Assembly: GCA_020442475.1 (NCBI GenBank)
Contig: JAGRKA010000019.1
Span: forward strand, 1-37,184
Length of the DNA stretch: 37,184 bases
DNA from: Alphaproteobacteria bacterium
GTDB taxonomy: Bacteria; Pseudomonadota; Alphaproteobacteria; Micavibrionales; Micavibrionaceae
Reading direction: 5' to 3'
The position numbers and the translations under genes are program-made. The notes under the pieces were generated by a model. It was not told the DNA's origin. It was given only the letters and a program-made list of their open reading frames with translations, and did not search any database. Shown here piece by piece: positions 1 through 6,979 of the stretch; within the stretch, counting starts at the first letter, position 1, and each line of letters starts with the position of its first letter.

Positions 1-46
1 GGGGGGGGAGGTTTAATAAAAGTTCGGTGAGCTGAGAAATGAAATA

Positions 47-868
47 TTACATAAACTCTTCCCGGACGACCTCGCCCTTATAGGCGGTCAGGAAGCTGTT
101 ATGCGGGACCTCGACCCAATTATCGCCGGTATGGTCGAGCGGTTCGGAGACGATCACGATATTCCGGCTCGGCGGAATACGTCCCTCCGGGTTCACGAAC
201 GGGTCGCTGATCTTGTAGAATTGTGTTTTGGGATGTTTCTCGTTGTCTGAATAACGGATTGTATAGACCCTTTTTCCATCGCTCAAAGCACAGGACAGGT
301 TAAGAACAGCCGATGTGTTGTGATCGGCGGATGCTTTTTGGACACGCTGCACCATCTTGCGCAGCGCCTCTTTTGGGTTTTTCTCCAGCCCGTATGTCAG
401 GGCAAGCATAAAAAAGGTTTCGCTATCCGTTGTCCCTTTAAGCTCATTATAGAGTTCGGGCGCTATATCCATCTGGAGATCCCGCCTGATCAACTCAAAA
501 TCGCTAACATCCCCGTTATGCTGGAACATCCAGTTTTTATGCTTGAACGGGTGGCAATTGCTCCGCTGGACCGCGCCCGTCGTTGTCGCCCGGACATGAG
601 CAAAAAAGATCCGCGCCCGAATTTGCGCGCAAACCTCCCGGAGATTTTCATTGCTCCAGGCCGGGCTTTCATCCTTGAACAGCCCCGGCTCGTTCCGGTG
701 AGCATACCAGCCGATCCCGAATCCGTCGCCGTTCATGCTCCACAAACTGCCGTCTGGATAGTGGTTCATCCGTGTATTCATACTCTGTTCGACAAGGGAA
801 TGAGTCGGTGTTGTTACCAGCTCTTCCATATGAAGTCTTTGACCGTTATACGCGACCCATCTGCACAT
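47..868 (-). CDS. class II glutamine amidotransferase (YafJ/EgtC-like)
   Basis: A stand-alone Ntn-type glutamine amidotransferase of about 273 residues. The frame is open to 928, but I start it at 868 because the protein then begins Met-Cys-Arg-Trp. This exposes Cys2 as the N-terminal nucleophile after Met removal, which is the rule in class II amidotransferases. A GAGGAG-like ribosome site lies about a dozen bases upstream. Other visible family features are GDGFGIGWY near residue 50, FFAHVRATTTG near residue 90, NCHPF and the FQHNGDVSDF stretch, which match the glutamine-binding and oxyanion region. The family hydrolyses glutamine to release ammonia. No synthetase or ergothioneine gene is beside it, so the acceptor substrate is unknown. 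It is divergent from purB across a 185-base gap. Family assignment is firm; substrate is not. Confidence 0.85.
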   Translation of the reverse strand: MCRWVAYNGQRLHMEELVTTPTHSLVEQSMNTRMNHYPDGSLWSMNGDGFGIGWYAHRNEPGLFKDESPAWSNENLREVCAQIRARIFFAHVRATTTGAVQRSNCHPFKHKNWMFQHNGDVSDFELIRRDLQMDIAPELYNELKGTTDSETFFMLALTYGLEKNPKEALRKMVQRVQKASADHNTSAVLNLSCALSDGKRVYTIRYSDNEKHPKTQFYKISDPFVNPEGRIPPSRNIVIVSEPLDHTGDNWVEVPHNSFLTAYKGEVVREEFM

Positions 869-984
869 AGACGTACGATGCTCCTCTTCCTGCCAAGCTG
901 TTATCCGTAGGGCTGGAGAAGATCGCATAATTAAGCCGCCCTGTCACTCTTTACCCATTGTGCGTCGCAATAGCCCTGAAAGGC

Positions 985-1013
985 TTGATCCGCGCGACGC
1001 TCAATGCTAAATA
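985..1013 (+). promoter_or_regulatory. candidate sigma-70 promoter of purB
   Basis: TTGATC at 985-990 and TAAATA at 1008-1013 are separated by 17 bases, which puts transcription start near 1020 and gives a leader of about 34 bases before purB. The match is partial (4/6 and 3/6), so this is a candidate only. An 8-base inverted repeat (GTCGCAAT at 964-971, ATTGCGAC at 1025-1032) flanks it at a distance and has no clear role. Confidence 0.3.
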
Positions 1014-1053
1014 TTCAGCCCGTCATTGCGACTAATAAGAAAGAAAAAACCAG

Positions 1054-2355
1054 ATGATACCCCGTTATACCCGCCCTGAAATGGCCTCAATCTTTGAACC
1101 TGAGAACCGCTTTAAAATCTGGCTGGAGATTGAAACGCTGGCCTGCGAGAAAATGGCGCAGCTTGGCGTCATCCCCGAAAGCTGCCCGAAGGCGCTGCGG
1201 GAAAAAGGCGGATTCGATATCGCCCGAATCGATGAAATCGAGGCCGAGGTCAAGCATGACGTGATCGCCTTCCTGACCTCCGTAGCCGAACATATCGGCG
1301 AAGATTCGCGCTACGTCCATCAGGGCATGACCTCCTCCGACGTGGTGGATACGTGCTTTTCCGTACAGCTCACACAAGCCGCCGATCTGCTGCTCAAGGA
1401 TCTGGACGCGCTGCTCGCCGCACTCAAGCGCCGGGTGCTGGAGCATAAAGAAACGCTGTGCATTGGCCGTTCACACGGCATTCATGCGGAACCAACGACA
1501 TTCGGCCTGAAGCTTGCCGGGCACTATGCAGCCTTTAGCCGCGCGAAAGAGCGCCTGATTCGCGCCCGTGAAGAGATCGCCATGTGCACGATTTCCGGCG
1601 CGGTCGGGACCTATGCCACAATCAGCCCGGAGGTCGAGGCTTATGTCGCAGAGAAACTTGGCCTTAAGCCCGAAACCGTGGCCACACAAATCATCCCGCG
1701 TGACCGGCATGCCATATTCTTTGTAACGCTGGGCGTGATCGCCTCTTCCATCGAAAATATATCCATCGAAATCCGCCACCTCCAGCGCACGGAAGTCCGC
1801 GAGGCGGAGGAATATTTCGACAAAAACCAGAAGGGTTCCTCGGCTATGCCACATAAGCGCAACCCGATCTCTTCGGAGAATCTAACCGGGCAAGCCCGCA
1901 TTATCCGCGCCGCCGTGACGCCCGCGCTGGAAAATGTCGCGCTGTGGCATGAGCGAGATATTTCCCACTCTGCCGTTGAGCGGACGATCCTGCCTGACGC
2001 CTTAATCTCCGCCGACTACGCGCTGAACAGGCTCACAGGCGTTATCGACAAGCTCCTCGTCTATCCGGAGACGATGAAGGATAATCTGGAGAAAATGGGT
2101 GGGCTGGTTTTCTCTCAGCGCACACTGCTGGCCCTGACCCAAGCCGGGATCAGCCGTGAAGATGCCTACCGCATTGTCCAGCGGAACGCTATGAAAGTCT
2201 GGGAAAGCAAGGGCAGTCTCAAGCTTTTCGACGCGCTTTCATCAGATGAAGATGTTATCGCGCGGCTGGATGAAGAAAAACTGAAAGATATTTTTGACTA
2301 TCGGCACTACACGGCCCATATTAATTCCATCATTGAACGGGCACTCAGCGCATAA
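1054..2355 (+). CDS. purB: adenylosuccinate lyase
   Basis: PurB (433 residues, a normal length for the short bacterial form) catalyses two steps of purine synthesis: cleavage of SAICAR to AICAR and of adenylosuccinate to AMP, each releasing fumarate. The fumarate-lyase signature [11 protein letters not shown] is at residues 261-271 and carries the mobile catalytic serine loop. The TSSDVVDT stretch at 93-100 and the RSHGIHAEP stretch with His141 are the other two conserved active-site regions, and His68 lies in the KHDVIAF segment. It is a cytosolic homotetramer in known relatives, with active sites built from three subunits. Bacterioferritin follows after 13 bases, so the two are likely cotranscribed. 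Nothing looks broken or unusual. Confidence 0.97.
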   Translation: MIPRYTRPEMASIFEPENRFKIWLEIETLACEKMAQLGVIPESCPKALREKGGFDIARIDEIEAEVKHDVIAFLTSVAEHIGEDSRYVHQGMTSSDVVDTCFSVQLTQAADLLLKDLDALLAALKRRVLEHKETLCIGRSHGIHAEPTTFGLKLAGHYAAFSRAKERLIRAREEIAMCTISGAVGTYATISPEVEAYVAEKLGLKPETVATQIIPRDRHAIFFVTLGVIASSIENISIEIRHLQRTEVREAEEYFDKNQKGSSAMPHKRNPISSENLTGQARIIRAAVTPALENVALWHERDISHSAVERTILPDALISADYALNRLTGVIDKLLVYPETMKDNLEKMGGLVFSQRTLLALTQAGISREDAYRIVQRNAMKVWESKGSLKLFDALSSDEDVIARLDEEKLKDIFDYRHYTAHINSIIERALSA

Positions 2356-2368
2356 AGGGAGAAAGACC

Positions 2369-2857
2369 ATGAAAGGCGACAAGAAAGTCATCGAATATTT
2401 GAACGATGCCCTGAAAAAGGAGCTGACCGCCATTAATCAGTATTTTCTTCATGCCCGCATGCTGGAAGATTGGGGCGTAACCAAGCTCGGCAAGCATGAA
2501 TACAAGGAATCCATCGAAGAAATGCAGCATGCCGATAAGCTGATCAAGCGTATCCTGTTCCTTGAAGGCATCCCTAACCTTCAGGAACTCGGCAAGCTGA
2601 TGATCGGCGAGGATGTCAAAGAAGTCATTGAATGTGACCTCAAACTCGAAATCGATGGTGTCAAAGCCTACAAGGAAGCGGCAGCCTATTGCGATTCCAT
2701 TCAGGATTACGTCACCCGCGACCTGTTCATCAGCATTCTGGCCGAGGAAGAAGGCCATGTCGATTATCTTGAGACACAGCTCCAGATGATCAAGGATATG
2801 GGCCTCCAGAATTACCTCCAGCTCAATTCGGAAAGCCCGCTGGACTCCGAAGGCTAG
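2369..2857 (+). CDS. bfr: bacterioferritin
   Basis: A 162-residue bacterioferritin subunit. The frame extends further upstream, but ATG at 2369 follows an AAAGGGAGAAAG ribosome site and gives the standard N-terminus. All diiron ferroxidase ligands occur at the canonical numbers: Glu18, Glu51, His54, Glu94, Glu127 and His130. Met52, the axial ligand of the intersubunit heme, is also present, so this is a true heme bacterioferritin rather than a Dps or plain ferritin. In relatives 24 subunits form a hollow shell that oxidises Fe(II) and stores ferric mineral in the cytosol. It lies 13 bases after purB and about 95 bases before the cognate ferredoxin gene. It probably shares the purB transcript, while the ferredoxin gene has its own promoter. 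Confidence 0.97.
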   Translation: MKGDKKVIEYLNDALKKELTAINQYFLHARMLEDWGVTKLGKHEYKESIEEMQHADKLIKRILFLEGIPNLQELGKLMIGEDVKEVIECDLKLEIDGVKAYKEAAAYCDSIQDYVTRDLFISILAEEEGHVDYLETQLQMIKDMGLQNYLQLNSESPLDSEG

Positions 2858-2867
2858 AAAACGCAAT

Positions 2868-2882
2868 TGCAAATCACTTGCA
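2868..2882 (+). promoter_or_regulatory. Fur-like operator upstream of bfd
   Basis: TGCAAATCACTTGCA is a 7-1-7 palindrome (TGCAAAT, C, ACTTGCA) with one mismatched pair. It resembles the TGCAAAT-type half-sites of alphaproteobacterial Fur/Mur operators. It overlaps the proposed -35 element of the bfd promoter, so binding would block transcription. The match is by eye and the factor is inferred. Confidence 0.5.
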
Positions 2883-2905
2883 TTATCATGCGGGCTATGT
2901 GATAC
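2878..2905 (+). promoter_or_regulatory. candidate promoter of bfd
   Basis: TTGCAT at 2878-2883 and TGATAC at 2900-2905 are spaced by 16 bases. Start would be near 2912, leaving a leader of about 40 bases to the bfd ATG. The -35 element overlaps the Fur-like palindrome, which supports iron-controlled expression separate from bfr. Confidence 0.4.
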
Positions 2906-2952
2906 TGATTCTTAGTTGGAAGATTATTCAATGCGGAAAAGGATTCCCTGCC

Positions 2953-3144
2953 ATGATGGTTTGCCTCTGCCATCCGTTCAGTGACAAAAAGGTTCGTGAA
3001 CATCTTGAAAAACAAGGTGGAAGCGCCCGCGTTTCAACCGTTTACACGGCCTGCGCGGATGGCGAAAAGCCAAGCTGCTGCACCTGTCTGGCGACCCTCA
3101 AAGATATGGTGCAAACCCACAAGGCCGGCGGCGCAACAGCTTAG
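2953..3144 (+). CDS. bfd: bacterioferritin-associated ferredoxin
   Basis: A [2Fe-2S] protein of 63 residues that in known systems docks on bacterioferritin and reduces its ferric core to release iron. The cluster ligands follow the Bfd pattern: Cys-Leu-Cys at the N-terminus (VCLCHPFSDKKV) and a second Cys-x-x-Cys within PSCCTCLATL. The extra cysteine inside that second motif is not a usual ligand. I start at 2953, about 9 bases after an AAAAGGA ribosome site; the adjacent ATG at 2956 is equally possible and would put the cysteines at positions 3 and 5. The distance between the cysteine pairs is longer than in E. coli Bfd. It is located directly after bfr, with its own promoter and Fur-like operator, consistent with induction under iron starvation. 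Confidence 0.85.
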   Translation: MMVCLCHPFSDKKVREHLEKQGGSARVSTVYTACADGEKPSCCTCLATLKDMVQTHKAGGATA

Positions 3145-3149
3145 CTTAA

Positions 3150-3683
3150 TCAGTCCTTTGCAAAACACAGGCTGGGATTAACCGGCATTCCTCTGTTGAT
3201 TACTGCAACGTCTGGGCGCTCATTCGACTGCGCAAAATCAGCCTCTTCTTCTACCACCGCCACTACATTATCCGGCGTATCAACCCTATAAGCACGACAT
3301 TGGTCGCCATATGCCGAGAAGCTAAATCTTTCGGGGTGCCTGATCGGTTCCATTTGCTCCCCGCACGCCTCGTCATCCACGCGCCGGTGTGTTTGCGTCC
3401 ATTTCACAGATAACCCTTTAGGCGTGCCGATCGTTTCGATTTCTGCACAATATGGCTCATCCATCCATACAGACCGCCCAATTGCAACGGTGGTTGTACC
3501 AGACGTCTCCAGAGCACTATCTGATGGAATAAGTTCTACCTGAGAAGGATTGCTGGCGGTTGGCAGCGCTTTTTTTGGGGGAACTACGATAGCATGATCT
3601 ATACGCTGAATAGTACTGCAAGCTGTTGTAAATAGCGCGAAAACTCCTACAATAGCGGCCTTTTTCTCTTTTTTAAAACTCAT
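3150..3683 (-). CDS. hypothetical lipoprotein
   Basis: I do not recognise this 177-residue protein. It has a Lys-rich N-terminus, a short hydrophobic stretch (residues 10-20) and TTAC at 19-22, so Cys22 is a plausible but imperfect lipobox cysteine. The rest is hydrophilic and carries four further cysteines (79, 107, 129, 173), which could form two disulfides in the periplasm. No transmembrane segment follows. The gene ends 6 bases from the convergent bfd stop. Base composition is a little more AT-rich than its neighbours. The start codon and the AGAGG ribosome site are part of a strong inverted repeat described separately, which suggests translational control. It may be transcribed with, or independently of, the aldehyde dehydrogenase operon upstream on the same strand. 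Confidence 0.65.
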   Translation of the reverse strand: MSFKKEKKAAIVGVFALFTTACSTIQRIDHAIVVPPKKALPTASNPSQVELIPSDSALETSGTTTVAIGRSVWMDEPYCAEIETIGTPKGLSVKWTQTHRRVDDEACGEQMEPIRHPERFSFSAYGDQCRAYRVDTPDNVVAVVEEEADFAQSNERPDVAVINRGMPVNPSLCFAKD

Positions 3684-3726
3684 ATGTAATACCTCTTAAA
3701 TTTGAATTCCAGAGGACATTACATAT
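3682..3726 (-). promoter_or_regulatory. hairpin sequestering ribosome site and start codon
   Basis: Plus-strand bases 3682-3690 (ATATGTAAT) pair perfectly with 3718-3726 (ATTACATAT), and 3692-3696 (CCTCT) pair with 3711-3715 (AGAGG). The loop is 14 bases and there is one small internal bulge. In the minus-strand mRNA of the lipoprotein gene, the downstream arm contains the AGAGG ribosome site and most of the AUG (start codon at 3683-3681), so both would be masked when the hairpin is closed. It could be an RNA thermometer or a ligand- or protein-controlled leader; it could also act as a DNA operator. No T-tract follows, so it does not look like a terminator. Confidence 0.6.
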
Positions 3727-3759
3727 TAAAACACCGCCTGTCAAGAATTATGAAAAAAA

Positions 3760-5274
3760 TTACAAATCAAACTTCACGCCCTGCGCGAGGGGAAGCGCAT
3801 CCGAGAAATTAATCGTCTGCGTCTGGCGGCGCATATAGGCTTTCCACGAATCGGAGCCGCTCTCACGCCCGCCGCCTGTTTCTTTTTCGCCACCGAACGC
3901 CCCGCCGATTTCGGCGCCGCTCGGCCCGATATTCACGTTGGCGATCCCGCAATCGCTGCCCGCTGCGGATAAGAACCGCTCAGCCTCTTTGACCAGCCCT
4001 GTAAAAACACAGGAAGACAAACCTTGCGGGACATCATTTTGCATCCGGATCGCCTCGTTTATATCCTTGTATTTTAGGACATAGAGGATCGGCGCAAAGG
4101 TTTCGTGCCGGACGATCTCGCTCTGCGCCGGCATGGCGACAATCGCCGGGCGTACGTAATGGCCGCCCTCCAGCCCCTCGATCTCCAGACGCGCTCCGCC
4201 GCACACAACATCGCCGCCTTGTGCCCGCGCCTGTTTCAAAGCTGTCTGCATCTCCTCATACGCACCTTCATCGATCAAAGGTCCGATGAGCGTTCCCTCC
4301 TCCAGCGGATTACCGATTCGGATCTGCTCATAAGCGCTGCTCAAACGTGGCAAGAGGACATCGTAAACATCCTCATGCACGATCAAGCGCCGCAAGGACG
4401 TACAGCGCTGCCCACATGTACCCACAGCACTGAATAAAATCGCCCGCACAGCCATATCCAGATCGGCGGAAGGGGCGACGATCATGGCATTGTTACCGCC
4501 AAGCTCCAGCAGCGAGCGGCCAAGGCGTCCGGCCACAACCTGCCCGACCGCGCGCCCCATCGGTACGGAGCCGGTCGCACTGACCAGTGGGAATATCTCA
4601 TTTTCAACAAGCGCCTGCCCGACATCACGTCCGCCAATCACGAGCTGGCTCAGATGATCGGGAATATCGTGTCCAGCCCGTCTGAACTCTTCCACAGCCT
4701 CGTCAAAAAGCTTTTGGCAAGCCAGCGCCGTAAGGGGCGTTTTCTCGGAAGGCTTCCAGACGAGCGAATCACCGCACACAAGCGCAAGCGCGGCATTCCA
4801 GGCCCAAACGGCCACGGGGAAGTTAAAGGCGGTCACAATCGCGACCGGCCCCAGCGGGTGCCACATTTCGCGCATATGGTGTTCAGGGCGTTCCGACGCG
4901 ATCGTCAGACCATAAAGCTGGCGGGACAGGCCGACTGCAAAATCGCAAATATCGATCATTTCCTGCACTTCGCCCAGCCCCTCGGAGGCGATTTTGCCGC
5001 ACTCCAGCGTGACCAAAGCGCCCAGCGCGGCCTTATGCACCCTCAGCCTCTCCCCCAGCAAACGTACGAATTCACCGCGTACCGGCGCAGGCACTTGCCG
5101 CCACGCTTTAAACGCAGCCTCAGCCTGCGCTGCGATCTTGCCGATATCGGCGGGCTTATCCTGCGTAACCGCCCCGATTTTTTGTCCGTCAATCGGAGAA
5201 AAAACCTCTAGATCACCACCTTGCGCCTGCGCGGTTAAATTCAGTCTTTCAAGAATTTCCAGATAAGCGTTCAT
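3760..5274 (-). CDS. amaB: aldehyde dehydrogenase, ALDH7 type (AmaB-like)
   Basis: An NAD-dependent aldehyde dehydrogenase of 504 residues. The catalytic Cys291 sits in GQRCTSLRR, the form typical of ALDH7 / L-piperideine-6-carboxylate (aminoadipate semialdehyde) dehydrogenases. The general base Glu257 is in LELGGNNA, Asn151 in FNFPVAVWAWN and the cofactor-binding Lys174 in VWKPSEKTP. In this family the reaction is oxidation of alpha-aminoadipate semialdehyde to aminoadipate in lysine catabolism, though some members act on other aldehydes. The start follows a GGAGGA ribosome site, and the DUF924 gene ends 13 bases upstream, so they form an operon. No other lysine-degradation gene is in the window, so the substrate is inferred from motif similarity only. 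Confidence 0.85.
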   Translation of the reverse strand: MNAYLEILERLNLTAQAQGGDLEVFSPIDGQKIGAVTQDKPADIGKIAAQAEAAFKAWRQVPAPVRGEFVRLLGERLRVHKAALGALVTLECGKIASEGLGEVQEMIDICDFAVGLSRQLYGLTIASERPEHHMREMWHPLGPVAIVTAFNFPVAVWAWNAALALVCGDSLVWKPSEKTPLTALACQKLFDEAVEEFRRAGHDIPDHLSQLVIGGRDVGQALVENEIFPLVSATGSVPMGRAVGQVVAGRLGRSLLELGGNNAMIVAPSADLDMAVRAILFSAVGTCGQRCTSLRRLIVHEDVYDVLLPRLSSAYEQIRIGNPLEEGTLIGPLIDEGAYEEMQTALKQARAQGGDVVCGGARLEIEGLEGGHYVRPAIVAMPAQSEIVRHETFAPILYVLKYKDINEAIRMQNDVPQGLSSCVFTGLVKEAERFLSAAGSDCGIANVNIGPSGAEIGGAFGGEKETGGGRESGSDSWKAYMRRQTQTINFSDALPLAQGVKFDL

Positions 5275-5287
5275 TTTAGCTCCTCCG

Positions 5288-5839
5288 CTAAAACCCCATC
5301 GGCTTTTCCTTGAGGAAGTCGAGCTCCTCCGGCGTGCTTTCGCGACCTAAAACAGCGTTACGGTGCGGAAAACGACCAAAGCGCTCGATTGTCACGCGGT
5401 GGCGCAGGGCATAATCATACCCTGCCGGGTTATCATCCTTCATGGCCCCCATCAGCTCTACGGAGCGATCATGGTCCCGTAAATCCTCGCTATGCTGAAA
5501 CGGTACATAAAGAAAGCCACGCTTCACCGGTTCGAGTATCTGATCAAAACCATTCTTGATGGCCTGTTTCGCCACAAGAAGGGCTTGTTTATCGGTGGCA
5601 AACGCCTCAGGCTTACCGCGGAAAATATGGCGGGGAAATTGATCCAGCAGGATCACAAGCGCCAACGCTCCTTCCTCATCCGATTGCCAGCTATCGCACA
5701 GATGATCTTTCGCCATATCATATGTGATCGAAAAACGGTCGCGGATGGCCCTGTCTAAAATTTCGCTCTGCTGGAACCATTGCTGGGGATGCGTTTCTTC
5801 AAACCAGAAATGGTTGATTTCATGTCTTGTGTCACGCAT
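5288..5839 (-). CDS. DUF924 family protein
   Basis: A 183-residue DUF924 protein of unknown biochemical function. The family hallmarks are easy to see: LLDQFPRHIFRGKPEAFATD-like sequence around residues 65-85 (Leu-Asp-Gln-Phe-Pro-Arg core), FLYVPFQHSED near 110, and a His-rich N-terminus with HFWFEE. The family is a helical, TPR-like fold in solved relatives and is often annotated only as conserved hypothetical. The ribosome site (GGAAGGA / AGGG) lies in the end of the small membrane-protein gene, which stops 5 bases upstream. The aldehyde dehydrogenase starts 13 bases downstream. The tight packing points to one transcript, but no functional link is known to me. Confidence 0.85.
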   Translation of the reverse strand: MRDTRHEINHFWFEETHPQQWFQQSEILDRAIRDRFSITYDMAKDHLCDSWQSDEEGALALVILLDQFPRHIFRGKPEAFATDKQALLVAKQAIKNGFDQILEPVKRGFLYVPFQHSEDLRDHDRSVELMGAMKDDNPAGYDYALRHRVTIERFGRFPHRNAVLGRESTPEELDFLKEKPMGF

Positions 5840-5844
5840 CCCTA

Positions 5845-6090
5845 TTAATCCTTCCTGTTTCTAAGCTCCTGAATCATAACTCTGAATTTTTTATCCAGCC
5901 GCCGCGACCACCACAATAAAACGATAGAAGGAACAAAAGGAAAAACAAGGGTTACAACAAATAACGGATTACGCAGCGCCTCCATAAGGCCGCCATCCTC
6001 ATATTGCCTGTTATACAGGATAGAAAACAAAATCAGGCCGGCAGCGGCAAAGACCAGTGCGAGCACTCTGAAAAAGCGCCTCTTGAGCAA
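5845..6090 (-). CDS. small two-helix membrane protein
   Basis: An 81-residue hypothetical inner-membrane protein with two hydrophobic segments (about residues 8-25 and 41-60) and a basic C-terminal tail (RRLDKKF, RNRKD). No family is recognised. The start is uncertain: the first usable codon in frame is TTG at 6090, and there is no ATG or GTG in frame back to the stop at 6181-6183. If a rare start such as ATT/ATC near 6147-6150 were used after the GGGGAGGG at about 6156-6163, the protein would gain about 20 residues. The stop is 5 bases from the DUF924 start, so it is probably translated as the first gene of that operon, behind petC. Confidence 0.6.
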   Translation of the reverse strand: MLKRRFFRVLALVFAAAGLILFSILYNRQYEDGGLMEALRNPLFVVTLVFPFVPSIVLLWWSRRLDKKFRVMIQELRNRKD

Positions 6091-6172
6091 AAGCGCCCGC
6101 GCCTCCCATTTTTTTGACTCCTCGCTATTCTCGCCCGGATGAGAAATGATCCAGCCCTCCCCAAATGGGCAA

Positions 6173-6191
6173 CGGCTGTATCAAACAGCCG
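6173..6191 (-). terminator. hairpin just after petC
   Basis: CGGCTGT (6173-6179) and ACAGCCG (6185-6191) form a perfect 7-bp stem with a 5-base loop, starting about 10 bases past the petC stop. There is no T-tract on either side, so it may be an mRNA 3'-end stabiliser rather than an intrinsic terminator. Confidence 0.3.
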
Positions 6192-6201
6192 CTGCTGAAG
6201 A

Positions 6202-6975
6202 TTAATGCTGATCAGCCCAGATCCTGCGCTTGACCGCATACATAACACCGGCAAGGACCAGCAAGAAGATCAACGTTTTCAAACCTGTACGCTTGCGCTC
6301 CTCCATGTAGGGGTCCGCCGCCCATGTCAGAAACTGCACAACATCCCGTGCATATTGCTCGACAGTTTGCGGCATACCATCCTCATACGCAACCTGATCG
6401 TCAGACAGAGGGGGCGCCATGGCAAGCTTGTGGCCGGGGAAGTACTTATTCCAGTGCTGGCCGTCATTCAGCGTTTCACCATGTGGCGGCTCTTCGTAAC
6501 CTGTCAATAAACCAAACACATAGTTAGGACCGTCATGACGCGCCTTGGTAATCAGGGACAGATCCGGCGGTGCAGCGCCTCCATTAGCAAATTTGGCAGC
6601 ATTTTTGTTCGGAAACGGCGATGGAAATGCATCACTCGGACGTGCCGGACGTTCATACATATCACCTTCGTCATTTGGCCCGTCTATGACGTTATAACCG
6701 GACGCAATCGTCTTGATCTGCGACTCGTCATAGCCCAGAGCCTCCAGATTGCGGAAATGAACGCGCTTCATGGAGTGGCAGGCTGAGCACACCTCGCGGT
6801 AAATTTTATACCCGCGCTGCAAGGCTCCGCGGTCATAAGTCCCTGCGAACCCGTCAAAATGCCAGCTTTGCTGAGCCGGATGAACGGTCCCTTCTGAAGC
6901 CTGCACCGCTTGCGGCATAGTAACAACCGCAAAAAGCGCAAAGATCGCCAATATTGAAAAAACAGCTCTATTCAT
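6202..6975 (-). CDS. petC: cytochrome c1 of the bc1 complex
   Basis: Cytochrome c1 (257 residues) carries electrons from the Rieske cluster to a soluble or membrane cytochrome c on the periplasmic side. The start at 6975 is chosen because it follows AAAGGGGC at the end of petB and gives a clean signal peptide (residues 1-26, ending AVQA). The heme attachment motif CSACH is at 63-67 and the axial Met186 is in KLAMAPPL. A single C-terminal membrane anchor lies at about 231-249 and is followed by basic residues. It is the last gene of petABC, with 4 bases between the petB stop and this ATG. A hairpin follows the gene. All key residues are present, so it should be functional. Confidence 0.97.
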   Translation of the reverse strand: MNRAVFSILAIFALFAVVTMPQAVQASEGTVHPAQQSWHFDGFAGTYDRGALQRGYKIYREVCSACHSMKRVHFRNLEALGYDESQIKTIASGYNVIDGPNDEGDMYERPARPSDAFPSPFPNKNAAKFANGGAAPPDLSLITKARHDGPNYVFGLLTGYEEPPHGETLNDGQHWNKYFPGHKLAMAPPLSDDQVAYEDGMPQTVEQYARDVVQFLTWAADPYMEERKRTGLKTLIFLLVLAGVMYAVKRRIWADQH

Positions 6976-6979
6976 TAGT

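Noticed and set aside
1..46. Run of eight G bases at the window start
   Set aside because: It is at the edge of the supplied sequence, outside the first gene; may be an assembly or intergenic feature. No function can be supported.
320..910. Long plus-strand open frame over the amidotransferase gene
   Set aside because: It is antisense to a gene with clear family motifs and has no recognisable domain; a shadow frame.
964..1032. GTCGCAAT / ATTGCGAC inverted repeat before purB
   Set aside because: Arms are only 8 bases and 53 bases apart, so chance is likely. Mentioned only with the promoter.
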